Shown here: one piece after another, positions 22,959-35,560 of the stretch
Position numbering within the stretch: position 1 is the first letter of the stretch
Layout of the letters: the number at the start of each line of letters is the position of its first letter
Assembly (NCBI RefSeq): GCF_003073045.1
Contig: NC_037597.1
Span: 23,636,158 to 23,700,157 of the forward strand
DNA from: Pomacea canaliculata
Lineage: Eukaryota; Mollusca; Gastropoda; Architaenioglossa; Ampullariidae
DNA length: 64,000 bases
Direction of reading: 5' to 3'
The notes under the pieces: generated by a model
Database searches by the model: none
Seen by the model: only the letters and a program-made list of their open reading frames with translations
Told to the model about the DNA's origin: nothing
Position numbers and translations under genes: made by a program

Positions 22959-25900
22959 TCATTCATCCAGATTTTCAGAATCTTCGTTGTCAGAGTCTTC
23001 CTCCGGATTTTCATCACCCTGCTGAAGCATACACAGCACTTCTTCGAGTTCCAGCTCCGACAGCTCTTGCACTTCTGTATCAACAGAAAGAACATCATGA
23101 TGTGCTGACAAGAACTGCGAAGCTGGCTTAGGAAGTGCTGTGAGCTCAGCAAATTCTAAAGACTCTAAGTCATTTAACATATTTTCCAACTGAACCATAT
23201 GTTGAAACATTAAGGCACGGCAGCCACGGTCATACTGAGTTGTACTTTGCAATCTTTCAAGGTGTTCCTGACACTGTCTTAGCTTCCATTGATACCATGA
23301 ATGAGCTGCTGCTGCATCTTTTTTGAGCAGCCCTTTCTCTTCAGTACATCTGATCATAAGATCAGATAGCTGAATAAATTTTCTTTTTAATGATGATGTT
23401 CTGGGACACACCATATACCCAGCTGCCCCTGTCAGCAACATCTGCAAACTGGAGTGTTGCAGGCAGGGTTTCTTGACCTTCAACAGGTGAAAACTTGTTA
23501 TAAATCGTGAGCAGACTCTTCAATCTTTTGTTGTGTCTGCTCACAACTGTGCTCATTTTCTTGGCCACTTCCTGGCCACCTGAAAATTTGAGAACACTTC
23601 CATTAAGTTTATTTATGTTTCGCTCATTTTATTGCTTATTTATTTATTTTCGGATAAGAGCAGTGACAAAGAATATGGTGGTGTTTGATACAATGTAAGA
23701 CAAAATTCCACATTTCTCCTTTCTCTACGTGCATGCAAAGTAGGAGGAACAGCTACTTTACATTACCATGAGTACTTTGATTGACTCAATCATGTTAACA
23801 CCCTTGTAAAACCATTGAGGAAATGAAATGTTTACTCACGAGCTTCTGCCAGCTGCATCAGACTGTAGCTTCTTTCTGCAGCCACTGATCTCATCTGCTC
23901 CAGCACCAGCTTGCGTTTGCTGACAACAGCTGATGTCAGCTGTTCTCTGTACTGACTGCTGTCCTCTGAAGATCGCACAAAGCCGTACTGGTTTTCCAGC
24001 CTTGTTACCTTGGCAGCCAGTCTATGTGGACATTATATATAAACATTGTACATGCAATATCACAGTTACAGGACTGTATATTATTGATAGAACTGGTACC
24101 TCTAATCCTGTGTTTCAGATGATCCTTTCATGTTATAAAATACACAAGTCGACCAACCATACAAAGTTATTGTTTCATATGGTGAGCACCACAAGGGAAA
24201 AAAAATCTACGTACACACTTAGTTCAGTCCTGCTGTCATCAGATCCTGTTGAGGCTGCAGAAGCTGACCTGCACAAGATAGCAGTTTCTATTACTGCATG
24301 TGTGATGATCTGACACTTATTCTCTCCTCTATATGTACCTTAACAGGTCAAATGAAAAGCACAAAATGAAACATTTTACCCTGCTAAGAAAGAAAATTAT
24401 TCTTTTAAATGATTACAAACATAAAAAGCCTTGCTATGGACATAACTTGGCTGCATGTGTACAAAATTTGCCATGCCTGACTACAGGACAGAGCGAAGAC
24501 ATGTTTTAGGACAGAAAAAACTTACTGGCATTTATTCATTTCAAATAAGGTCAGCATGTACTTGTCCTTCTCATTGGAAGACACTGACAAAAAGGCAAGA
24601 AAGGACAAGGCATATTCATTACAGACTTGAAAAATAACTGACACAGACAAGTCAAGTTGATCTGTTGTAATTCCAATTTTAACATAGTGCATATTTAGGC
24701 TGTGGAAAAGTAAAATTAGAGAAAGCTTATTTTAGATCACCTTTTCTCTTACTGTAATATTACAATTGACAAAAATACTACAAAATACCATCATTTCTCC
24801 TGCATGCTGCTTTTTCTTCCTCTCGCCACTGCAAAACCTTCGCAGCATCCACTGGTCTGTTAATTGAAAACAAAAATATATGCAATTACAAATGTCATCC
24901 TCTATTAAGAGGAAGGTTTGTCGCAACTTCATAAACAAGCGTCCAAAAAACAAATATGCCTAATTACCCTGAAAAGAGCGTGTCAGCTCCTGAAACTGAG
25001 TTGATGAGGCTTCACTGTGGATTCGGCTTTCACCATTTTCTGCGCAAGATGTTTGCCTGTTAAGCATACACAAACATATGATATTTTTTTTTTGACAAAC
25101 TAATCTGATCAAGTATGAGTACAAATTAATGTAGGAAGAGAAAGGATGATAATAAAACTTTCCTATTACTTTTATTGATTCAGCAACCATGAGTCATACA
25201 GCTTGTTCCTCTTGCCATAAAACAAAATGAAGGAACACCTTGCAAAACAAAACAAAACAGGAAAATTGTTTTTACTAACCTAATCGCTTGCGTAACTTTG
25301 ACGCATAATGGAGGAGAGCATCCGTCAGCAAATCTACTCTCCTCTGTGGCGTCATCATCTTGCTGATTCCTGAAAATTTTCGGAGATAGGACCACAGGCG
25401 CTCAACTGTCTCACCGTCTGTCAGGCCTATCCCAGCTGCTGATCGTGGGCCATACTCTAGCTGTAAAAAGTTATCTGTAGCTTTTTATGAAGATCTAAAT
25501 GGTACCACTGGACTGTTGCTGACAAGAAAATGAGTCATTGCATTTTTGACTACCTTTGTGGTTTGTTTTTGATTATGTTTTCACTTTATTCACCAATTTT
25601 ATTTCTTTTAATGTTTTCCGGTGTTAGCACAATGATTTTGATGTAACATGTTACTTCCTGTTGCTGCTGTTGGGTGATACAGTGATACACTTTTTTTAAA
25701 AAATGATCGATTCTGAAGTGAGCATGGGTCCTTTGGCTTATGATACATTGACAGAATCTGGTCCTATTTGTAGATGTTACCTGACATGACATCTTATGAC
25801 CAAAGCTGTGGAAAATAGGCAAGAGAATTGTACTCTTGATCCAGCTCTCCTCTGTTGCTTTTCTGCAACATAATTATTTTATTACAATAAATGAAAGAGA

Positions 25901-28900
25901 AACCAGTGGTATCAAAGACTCTTCTATTTAAGATATGTTTCAGCCAGCTGTAAGTCCCAGTCTGTGACAATGATGAGTTACAAAAAGACACTCTGCTACT
26001 GGGAGGTCTCTCCTGCTCATGTCACCAAACTGCTTCATTTAGATGATGGACACCATGTCTCATTAGAAGTGTTTCATGCTCAGTCTACTCATGAGCAAAC
26101 TAGTACCCTGTTACTAAAAAACATTTCAGTTATGTCACTGACTTTCTCCTATAAGGGAAGAAATTAGTCCAACAACCATTCTTAACTCTTCACTGCAGCA
26201 AATACACCATGAATCTGCCAAACACATATACATACAATAACAATTTTAAGCACACAAAAGTACCAACCTTCAGATGTGCTGATAGAACACATGCAATGTC
26301 ATACATGATGGAGATTTTCTGCGATGTTCTTGTAGCAGTTTCTCCATCAGGCAGACAGCATATCCCAACCTGAAAACAACCTTCTTATTATTATTGCTTG
26401 CAATTGTGCTGTAGATGGAAGATTCATGACCATGTCCATAAAGAACACAAAATATGGGAACTGCCTCAAACAGTAAACAAAAGTCAACAAGAAATGAGTC
26501 CATTACAACCTTTCACCGTGCTTTAGGCTGAAGAAACGATGGGGAATTCGTGCCTGCTACAGGCACAACCAAACACAGCTGTTTCGTCCAGCTTATCTGT
26601 TTGGATTTCGACTGTAGCTTCCCTGCTGAAAGTCACTACAGTCCTGTAAAACAATGACGTGAGTGAATCAGTCTTGCAACATATGAATCCGACACACAAT
26701 CTCACCTGTTGATGCATGCCTTTCTATACCAAACAATTATATGTAAACATGTCAAACATAATAATGATTAACCACTCACATGTGTGATCTCAAATAAAAA
26801 TAGCCTTTAAATCCAAAAAACGTAAACTCTGAATAACTTACCCCATCTCCTTTTTTTGTGAGACAGACATAATTCTGTACAAAATCATCTACTTCTGTCT
26901 GGTCCAGGAAGTAACGCCCTGTGGAAAGCCTCACCGGGGCTTTTGCCAGATGACTTTTTCCGTGATAGGCCAAAGTTGGCATCAAATGAAAATATTCGGT
27001 TCTGAAAGAAATGAAGATCAAAATTAAAAAACTACTAAGTACAAAGCCTTCCTTAACACACATGCGAATAGCACAGAAAAAACGCAAGTGAAACAGCCCA
27101 AATAATACTCACATTTTCAGACAACACTTTTTGACTTCCATCAGTTGCAGGGTCTTCTGCATTAACCTCAATGTCTTCTTTGGCCACCTATATTTCACAA
27201 AACAATTTCGTTTGTATGGTACTTACATCCTTTATACATTTCCATCATCACTGTTATTACTACCTGGTGCATGAAGTTAAAAAAAAAAACTGGCATCCAC
27301 AAGCCTCTGCTACCCTGCAATAGTTAAGTCTATTTCCTGAATATTAAAACTTACATGGCAGGCAGACAATCAGTTCCATCATTCAAGATCTGGATCAATG
27401 TGTTGCAAATGCTGCAAACTGGTATTCATGGTGCATGTACATTGTAAATGCATCAGTTACTAGGGCCTGATATACTCCATTAACCTGCAATACATGCAAA
27501 AAATACATGCTGAACACAAGTTTCTGTACTAGTGAATGAGTCGTCTATATCAGTTCATACGTGCAGCAAACTTTGTAAGTCAGCACATATAGCATTGCAC
27601 ATGCAATCATTCACACAGAGCACCTGCTGCTGCTAATTTACACAGGGTAAATAAGAACATTTGAATATTCGTTGTGGGCTGCATCCTGAATCACTATGTA
27701 TTCCTTGAGAAAATGATTACTATTAAAATAACCTTCAACAATCAAACCCTGTGAAACAGTGGCGCCTGCCTACTAAAAATCTTCAATTATGCAATTAAAC
27801 CTCAAACTAAGGATCACCCAAAAGCTAATTCCAGCACATTACCATGCACCATCAGTATTGTTGACTGGCCATTTTTCCGATATCCCCTCATAAAATGACT
27901 AAAGTGAAAACATGTAAAAACATAATTATATGTGGAGTTTCATAAAAAAAAAATGTGCTGCAAATCAAGACAAGCAGAAAATAATGATATATTTTAACCT
28001 CACTCCATAGCCAACAGTACAACTAATTTCTATTCACTATTAGCCATCCAGTTAAAAGCATAAAAACTTATATTACTAGCATTTTAAGTAAATATCAACA
28101 TGACCAGGACTGACATTGCATTATGTGATTCAAATTCTCACTACCATAAAAGTTGCCTAATTACTATAGGTAACAAATATGAAATGAAAACACATTTGAA
28201 AAGGCCACAACAAACCTTCTTGCTGCTCATGCTGTCTATCTTGCTAAGTCGGGTTGCCAATGCATCGACAAAGCCCTTAACTGACACCTGGCATTCAAGC
28301 ACTAATGCACGCAACCACTCCATGACATCCAGTTTAAATGCCACAGATGGTATTTCTGGGGAAGAACCCCAAAGGCGATGGCGTAGTAGTGTGACGGTGT
28401 CACTCTCACATGAGCAAAATTCAAAAGTAAACAGCTGTGGGCCACCTAGACATAAACAAACATGTTTTCATTGATGATGCAGCAAACCATACCATACCTA
28501 GAACATCATTTTTACTGTCATTTTGTTTTATTCTTACAATACATGTTTATATTTTTACCTCTCATTCCAATCACAGTGATTTCCCTTGTACGTTTTGCAC
28601 AAGATGGTACCTTGTGATTGCTATGCACAAAAACAGGCAAGTTGGCTGCATATGGCACAAAACAATATCCCTAAGGAAAACAAAACAAAACAGAAAAATC
28701 CATTAATAACGCTCATGTACCAATTGAAGTAGTCAACATGCAGTCCATATAAATACTTTGTTGCAGGTGGTGGTTGCCCCTGACACCCCAAATACTAAAT
28801 GTTCCTTACATTCCATAATTTCTGGACTATTGAATGCAGCATTCTTGTGACGATCTACAAAATCCTCCTCACAGAATAGTGCATTGCTGCCACAATCCAA

Positions 28901-29848
28901 AAGCAGCGGATTGTTGGTAAATTTAAACCACAGCAGATACACTGGCTTCGGTCTGGAAACAGCACACAGCTCAGTGTGCACAACCAGCAGTTTCGTGGCG
29001 TATCTTTTCCCATTTGTCAGCACGATTTTACTTCTCTTCTCCAGTAGGAGCTTGCTCCATTTTCTTGGATCTACAATTATGACAAGAAAATATATTACTT
29101 TTAACAATCCTGTGTATGCATTTTTTGACACTAGTTTGGAATTTATAAAGAGCAATATCTCAGCCTAAGGCCAACTTATTGCGCTGAACAAGATAAACAA
29201 TATCAAGGAGAGCCGATCCTCTCAGCCTGCTAGGTGAAGGCACAGAACTCTCTCATAATAATAATAGCAATAAGCAAGAAAAATAAATATTACCCTATTA
29301 CTAAAAAAAAAATTCATAAAGGGAAGATCCTTCATACATACCTACGGCCATAGGCTCAACATCGCTGGATGATGTTGTCGGGATCGGTTGTTGGGAGGAA
29401 GCAGCAAATACTGTAAACACAATAGTCCAACACTTTTATCCAAATTACCAAAACATAAACAATACAAAACAAAACATAAACAATACCAAGGAGAGCCGAT
29501 CCTCTCAGCCTGCTAGGCGAAGGGACGGAACTCTCTCGTAATAACAATAGTAATAAGCAAGAAAAATAAATAAAATAAAACTGTCACCGTATTACTAAAA
29601 AAAACTTCATGAAGGGAAAATCCTTCATACATACCTACGGCCATAGGCTCAACATCGATGGATGATGTTGTCGGGATCGGTTGCTCTGAGGAAGCAGCAA
29701 TAACTGTGTCTGGCTGGGAGGGAGCAGCAGAAACTTTTTTCTTTCCCTTATTCTCTTTAAGGGTTACCCATCGCCCTGTCAAGTGTTGTAAATCTTCACT
29801 ATCTTTTCGGTTGCTTTTCTTCTTTTGTCTGATCTTGAAATACGACAT
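22959..29848 (-). pseudogene. KDZ transposase, spliced, frame-disrupted copy
   Basis: About 16 exons, high to low: 29635-29848, 29342-29410, 28757-29070, 28559-28670, 28216-28445, 27113-27187, 26842-27001, 26510-26643, 26268-26369, 25781-25862, 25280-25460, 24968-25056, 24789-24851, 24217-24263, 23840-24021, 22959-23579. The order fits KDZ transposases: a basic N-terminus; REITVIGMRG; a CxC cysteine cluster (FEFCSCESD) with RHRLWGSSPEIPSVAFKLD and LLECQVS-like LVLECQVSV; then the RNase H core FDANFGLSRKKSSG (probable first Asp), DETAVFGCAC, IMYDIACVLSAHL (second Asp), PIFHSFGHKMSCQ and LEYGPRSAAGIGLTDGETVER (probable Glu); then coiled coil and an acidic tail. At least five frame changes (exons 7, 8 twice, 9, 12, probably 10 and 16) each sit beside a short homopolymer, so decay or sequence error are both possible. 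Exon 14/15 joining is uncertain. Confidence 0.85.
29200..29710 (-). repeat. Tandem duplication containing a transposase exon
   Basis: Positions about 29200-29410 and 29490-29700 are diverged direct copies, both running from AAGGAGAGCCGATCCTCTCA through ACCTACGGCCATAGG. The distal copy is the end of exon 1 and the proximal copy is exon 2. Both encode the same Ser/Thr/Pro-rich peptide (QPIPTTSS.DVEPMAV), in frame, with the same GTATGT donor and phase 1 borders. This gives a repeated linker near the N-terminus. Confidence 0.8.
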
Positions 29849-30179
29849 TGTACCTACACATGAACTGAAACTAAATACAAGTTTCAAAATACAACAGAAA
29901 GAGCAACAGTGCAATAGTGGGTGTCTAATACGAGATATGACATTCAGAACGAATTTTTCTTACCTGTATAAGAAACACAAAACTATCCTTATTGTGCACG
30001 AACGAAAAAAGGAAACCGGAAGTATGGCCTATGTATGTATAGGATGCATGCTGGTTTACAGAAAAAAACAAATACAGAGAGAAAAGGACCTATAACTATA
30101 CAGACTTTTTAGTTATGAGGACTTTTTTAAAATTATGCTAAACAAAATTGGCGATGTCTATGCAGCATCGATTCATTCA
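29849..30179 (-). promoter_or_regulatory. Probable promoter region of the transposase and right subterminal repeat
   Basis: Between the transposase start (29848) and the right terminal repeat. Positions 30128-30165 (AAAATTGGCGATGTCTATGC) match 10246-10285 near the left end in inverted orientation, just inside the terminal repeats, as expected for subterminal transposase-binding DNA. No definite core promoter motif is called. Confidence 0.4.
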
Positions 30180-30376
30180 TAAAGCCTACAAAGCGAACAA
30201 CACCGCCATATTGGATATAATGTTAGTTTGGCGGTGCATTTGGATTGGTTGTAGCTTCGAGCTTGATGGGATGATGTGTCTGCCTATCAGATCTGATAAG
30301 TGATGACGAGCACGACTACGATATTTGTCTGATTTTTCGTCACCATGACGTCTATGAGCATGACAATAAGGTGCAC
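30180..30376 (-). repeat. Right terminal inverted repeat of the KDZ element
   Basis: Reverse complement of 9756-9952 with one mismatch noted by eye. The outer end is ..GACAATAAGGTGCAC, followed directly by CAC/CAT microsatellite. Confidence 0.93.
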
Positions 30377-30388
30377 CACACCACCACC

Positions 30389-30461
<73 letters not shown>
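30377..30461. repeat. (CAC)n-(CAT)n microsatellite at the right insertion edge
   Basis: About 30 bases of CAC repeat pass into about 50 bases of CAT repeat and then into AATAATAATCATCATTATCA, which also follows the uninterrupted CAT tract at 37398. The CAC part is not seen in the uninterrupted site, so it arose by later slippage or came with the insertion. Confidence 0.85.
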
Positions 30462-32344
30462 ATAATAATCATCATTATCATGTGCCAAACTTTTCCATTT
30501 ACAGACAATAAACTGTGTCACAATCAGACTTTTAAATCATTTTGAATAATATCTATACACATTTGTATCAGTATTGTTATCGGAGCAGAGGATTTATGTT
30601 TTGACCTGTTCTGCTTACATTGAGTGTGCGTGTAAAAATACTTGGTAACAAAGCTGAGAATTAAATTTAAACCTGTTACCAAAGTGGATGTTCTTCAGTT
30701 CGTCAATAATAACAGTTTAGACTATCCTAGCATAATAATAATAGCACTAGACTATTCTGGCTTACAACAGTGATAATAAACATTTAAAATAAATGTAGCT
30801 TTGCAGTAAGTATTTCATATCCATCATCACTGTTATACCTTAAAAATGCTCTGAAAACGCACCTCTTCTGTAAACGTTACTAACAACCTTTCCCATAATG
30901 CTAGTCCTCTGTCACACCCTTCCTTTTGTAATATCATGTTACTCTCAGCTCTTGTTCTTGTTCTTTGTGTTTTTTGTATTTTATTTTATTCTTCGTTTAG
31001 TACGATTGTTTATCATTTATAGTTCATATGTTATTTGTTTGTTATCCTATCCTTCGTATGCTGTCCATGTTTCTCATTCACTAAGAGCATGCTCCGTAGG
31101 AGTGTGAGTATGCGCTTTACAATACAAGTGTTCAGAACCACAGCTTTACAATTCAGATTGTAGATCACCGAATGCAAATCCTCAGCCGAATTGTTTTACT
31201 GACATTGCTAACATTAACTAGTCTAGCAGGAGAGGAATAAAGGAATAAAATATAAGATCTACCATATAGAAGTCTAATTCGTCTCCTGACCTTTCGCTGG
31301 AATGATGTCTTAGAGATCTCACATTTCTCATGGTTAGCTTTTAGTGAAGGAGATGCCCATTTCCTCTCCTGTCGCTGCCTCACCTCCCCCAACCCTGTAT
31401 AGAGTCAGGTACCCGACAGCTGGGTCGAGTGGGAAGAGGGACGAGTTAGATGCGGGATCTTCGAGGTTTCTTTGAGTACGGACGACCTTGTTCGAACATC
31501 TTGGCTATTTACTTCCATGAATGGAAAGAATTAAATAAAACACTTAAGTGACATGCGAAGATCACATTCACGTTTCATTAAAGGACACATTAGTTTTTGA
31601 CCAGGAGCGGTTTTACGAGCAGGCACTACCGAGTCAAATGTATGTAAGATAAAAATTGACAAAACACTTACGTGACAAAATAATAAAGAAGGTTCTGATA
31701 TATACGAAACTTATCAAAATTCTTCAAGTATTTCGCTAGGCTTTAAAATTTATGTTATTTTATACACGTGCGCGCGCGTGTGTGTGTGTGTCTCTGTGTG
31801 CGCGAGTGGAGGGTAAAAAACAGAGAGAGAGGGAGAGCAAGAAAATATTTGCTTTTAGAATTTTTGAAAGACTCTTTGAATGCTCTAGAGCCAAGCCTTC
31901 GGCCATCACTCTGCACAGAAACAAATGGTGTTACATGCTTGACGGGGCGATCAAGAAACACAATAAAGTTCTTTCTGTTCGTCCCAGGGGGGGGGGGGGG
32001 TGGTTGGTGTTCTACGCCGTGCCAGCAACTGAGGCAAGGCAGCCAGCCCTGTAAACAGATGCCACGTGCAGAGAAAGTCCTTGGGGGCTGAGCTTTGACA
32101 CAAAGCATTTATATGGAAAGAATAATGAGGTAGCGTGTTACAGTAAATCGCGGACCGTATATTACCCGAATCTCGCATATAACGATTGCAATTAAAAATG
32201 CTTTGTTTAACTGAACTTTCGTCAACTAAGCTAAGTAAATCAAATAATATACCCGAAACAAACTCATCGACATAAAGTTTAGTAAAGTTTAGCCTTGACT
32301 TAGTGCTTTATAAAAAAAACGCGAAGGACATCCCAAGAGTCTGA
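30462..32344. repeat. Duplicated receptor-unit intergenic DNA, right part
   Basis: Continues the duplicated unit after the transposon. It matches 37.40-39.90 kb from AATAATAATCATCATTATCA onward. At about 30830-30890 a CR1/L2-type LINE tail is readable (LKNALKTHLFCKRY), also present in the paralogous copy. A CG/TG run at 31766-31803, a poly-G tract at 31986-32000 and the 3' flank of receptor C complete it. No gene is recognised. Confidence 0.65.
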
Positions 32345-34315
32345 TTAATGTTTGATGTGAGTGTCACTGATGCTGGTTTTCAAAGACATCCCAGCGTCGG
32401 TCAACGAGAACAGCGCCTTGAGTTCCTGACGAAAGCGGGACGACATGGCGGCGTAAACGAAGAAGTTGATGGACGAGTTGAACATAATTATCACGACGCT
32501 AAGCAAGTGCGTGGCTATGAACAAGTTGCAGAAACTTCCGTCTGCGCGGAATTCTGGGACAGTGAACCTTGCCAGACCCAAAGCCATGTTGGGAGCCGTG
32601 CACAGGATGTAGACACAGGACATGGCCACCAGCATCCTCATCAACATCCCTTGACCTTTCATGTGGGAGCTGTCAACGGTATCAAACAAAAAAAAAAAAA
32701 AATTAATCGCTAACAAAATGTTTTACGTTTAAATAATTTATTTTATTGCAAATACTTAAGAGATTGAGGGAATCAGATATCATTTTGTACACAATTTGTT
32801 GAATAATTTTTTAGAATTAATACGGAAAATAATCGAGAAAAATGTTTCAAACAGTTGATTTGTTTTGACTATTCCGGTTATGTTTATAATTTCTCGTTTT
32901 CTACAACCACACAGCTAAATTCCATGACAATCGAGAGCTTGAAAATGCATTTATGCATGACTAAACTAACTCGCTATTATCTGTCTCTCTCGAGCGTGAA
33001 CACACACACACAAAAGGGAGAGATCACAATGACTACTTTCCATCTTCCTAATGGAACTTCTTTACAGGTCACAATGCCACATTTTTCACACTCCCACAAA
33101 TCACCACTTTTACTAATATCCCTTTCAACCATGACAGGGGGTCGCTTCATCACCATTTACCTTGGCAGGCATGGCAAGGGGAGATTACTCCGTTTCCTTT
33201 AATCTGTACGCTAAACATGCTTCACATTTCCCCGTACTTCACAATTTCTACGTCTGTTGATGTACTTTTTATGTAAACGAAAATTGTCCTCTGATATTCA
33301 GGAACAATGTGCCTGTCAACAAGTTCTCCGACCATTGTTCCAACTAAGAGGTCAGCTATTGCACTGAGGTCATGATCTTGCTTAACATCTTTCTCACTCT
33401 CTTAAACACACAATTACACGCACAGAGCCCCATAAACCTCTGTTTTGCCTTATTCTTCAGAGGTTGCTAAATATTGTATTATAAGGTTAATACATTTTTG
33501 ACAGCTTAGTTGATGGAAACAACAATGACCAAAGCCAACTTTTGTACCTGCCTTGCTGTAGACTTTCTCCACGACTGAGCAGTGTGCAGCTGAATGACTG
33601 TGGCGGCTGTCGCCAACAATATACAGGCAAAACTAAAGAAAGATATAAAGGACAACACAACGTTTTCAATAATTCTGAAAAAGCTGTACCTTAGATACAA
33701 GTCTGTAAGTACGGAAACAACGAGATATTCACCAGTGACTTTGTCTTTTACCGACAGAATATGCTCCTTTACGATGTAGACACCACACAGAAGCTGCATT
33801 AACAACAATGTGAGTGAGACGATGATGGCCATTGTCTTCCTACTGATGAGAGTTGCGGCTTTCATGGGGAACATGACACAAACCCACCTTTCTACTGCGA
33901 TTATCATCGTCAGACACCCAGACGAGTGAACAAAACCATACAGAAAATTAATAGTGTGCCTAGTAAGAATCCACCTCCAGAACTGTTCCTGTTTTGGTAG
34001 AAACAAGCCGATGAAACAAAACAAAACGCCAATGATCAGAACAATAAGGTACACGAGATCAATGAAAGCGAGACAGAAGAGACAGAGGTTCATCCGATCT
34101 CGCAGTCCCTGACGATAGAAAATAATCATGTTGAGGATATTAGCCGGCACTCCGACAACAAAGAGACAAGGTACCAGGCCACAGGATACCGTCCTGTCGA
34201 TAGACTTGAATGTCTGGAAGGTCATGACACTATCAGGACAATTGTTATCTTCGCGGCCTTGGTACCTGACAGAATAATTTGTTAAGGATGTGAAATTATT
34301 TTCTTCGCAGCACAT
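32345..34315 (-). CDS. GPCR C, class A receptor with a GC donor site
   Basis: Two-exon receptor, 362 residues: exon 1 33552-34315, exon 2 32345-32669. The fold landmarks are as in the paralogues: GVPANIL in TM1, LAFIDLVY in TM2, AVERWVCVMFP after TM3, CVYILCTAP in TM6 and NSSINFFVY in TM7. The ERW variant at the TM3 end is shared with A only, so C and A are a sister pair for this trait. The exon 1 donor reads AAG|GCAGGT instead of AAG|GTAGGT in A, B and D. A GC-AG intron preserves the phase 2 junction; the nearby GTACAA four bases on would shift exon 2 out of frame. The ORF also reads through the junction to a stop 15 codons on. The poly-A of exon 2's 5' intron edge is harmless. Confidence 0.85.
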
Positions 34316-35560
34316 GTCTTGTTGTAGTCTTTGACGTGTCTGCGCGAATGTTACTGCAACCAACACAATGTCCTGTGAGCGATTTCCTTAGCACTTAAAT
34401 ACACACAATGGTGTGGGTGTGTCTTGAGGAATTTTAAATTATATTCATCTGTGTATGCACAGGTACATATATATATATTTTGTGTGTGATTGATTTCTTG
34501 ATTTGTGTAGTTTGTAAATATATGTGTGTGTGTGTTTCTCTATATTCCAGAATGAGATAAATGATCAGTGGGTGGAGGTGGAAGGAAAATAATGTGTTTC
34601 ACATAATTCATTAAAAATGAATAAAAGATAGGTGTGTAGTAGTGTATGAAGTTTTGAAGTTCACAGTACGTCAGTTTGAGTACTAGGTTAATATTTACTA
34701 TTTTAATTCTCTGGGCTTTTGATGAATTAAATAATGTCAGTTCACTGAATCTCTGCTAGAAAGAAAATTAGATAATTACACAATGGACTTCAAGCTGAAG
34801 CAAGGATATTTTAAAATGAGAAACTTTGACAGAATTAAAAACACAAGATGAGAAAAATCATAAAACTGCATGAATGGATCAAAGACAGCTTACTTGTCTG
34901 TTTACACAAACCCTGAAGGCTTTCCCGGCTTTGTTATTTTATTCCAGGTTTCAAGTAAGATGATTGATGTGCAAAACATGTAAGTGAATTATACTATGTA
35001 CGTGTTATCTGTAAAAATAGCTTAATTTTTGTTTCGGAAAATATTCTGTTTGTTCGTGTAATTTGTTATTAGTCTCTTATGATAAAAGCTGACAAATTTT
35101 ATCCCTTGATTTCATTTTTTTAAACTTTAATTTGTCGATGTTTCTTTCATGTTAGAATTTTAGAGGAAAACGAGGAAGACAGTAGAAAAAACTTGATGGA
35201 GATTGAGAATAAAGAGAGGCCTTTGAGATGATCGTAACCGGTAAACGCTTACTTCATAGTTTGGATTTACTACGATAGTCTTGCTTTTATTTGTGTCGTT
35301 ATTTCCATTTATTATATTTCTTTTTACATATTTTTCTACTTAGATGTATTACTTTTCTGTGTGATTGCCAAGTATATTTTTAAACGAAATGAATAATTTA
35401 AATATATTTGATTGCAGAAAAGTTCATTCTGTGTCAAGAGATATAAAGAAGTGGAGTCATTAATTACGGTAAGGAAACTTCAGGGAACAAACTGGATCAG
35501 AAAAATAAAAGACATGTTCATATAGATTAGTGATTCTAATAAACAAGATTATACTAATAA
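34316..35560 (-). repeat. Upstream module shared by receptors A-D, copy C
   Basis: It aligns with the 5' flanks of A, B and D through CACTTAAATACACACAATGG, a TG/TA tract at 34455-34540, AGATAAATGATCAGTGGGTGG and GGTAAACGCTTACTTCATAG. The closest copy is B. Confidence 0.6.

Larger units (their letters stand above)
9756..30376. mobile_element. 20.6-kb KDZ-superfamily DNA transposon
   Basis: A large DNA transposon is bounded by near-perfect 197-bp terminal inverted repeats that start GTGCACCTTATTGTCATG. Both outer edges lie in CAT/CAC microsatellite, so a target-site duplication cannot be scored. Inside are two convergent spliced genes: a KDZ transposase on the minus strand (22959-29848) and a GTF2I-like protein on the plus strand (11724-17832). 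The uninterrupted paralogous site is at about 37.33-37.40 kb, so the insertion followed the segmental duplication. KDZ (Kyakuja, Dileera, Zisupton) is a known cut-and-paste superfamily described from fungi, fish and other eukaryotes. The one-base difference between the terminal repeats suggests a recent insertion, although the transposase frame is broken and other elements have nested inside. Confidence 0.88.

Noticed and set aside
30287-30508. Poly-Asp/Gly and poly-Ser/Pro open frames (also 9576-9761)
   Set aside because: They are translations of CAT/CAC microsatellites at the transposon edges.
32348-32713. Plus-strand open frames of 115-121 codons opposite receptor exon 2 (also 39904-40257, 4907-5104)
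   Set aside because: They are antisense shadows of the conserved exon 2; the conservation is explained by the receptor on the other strand.
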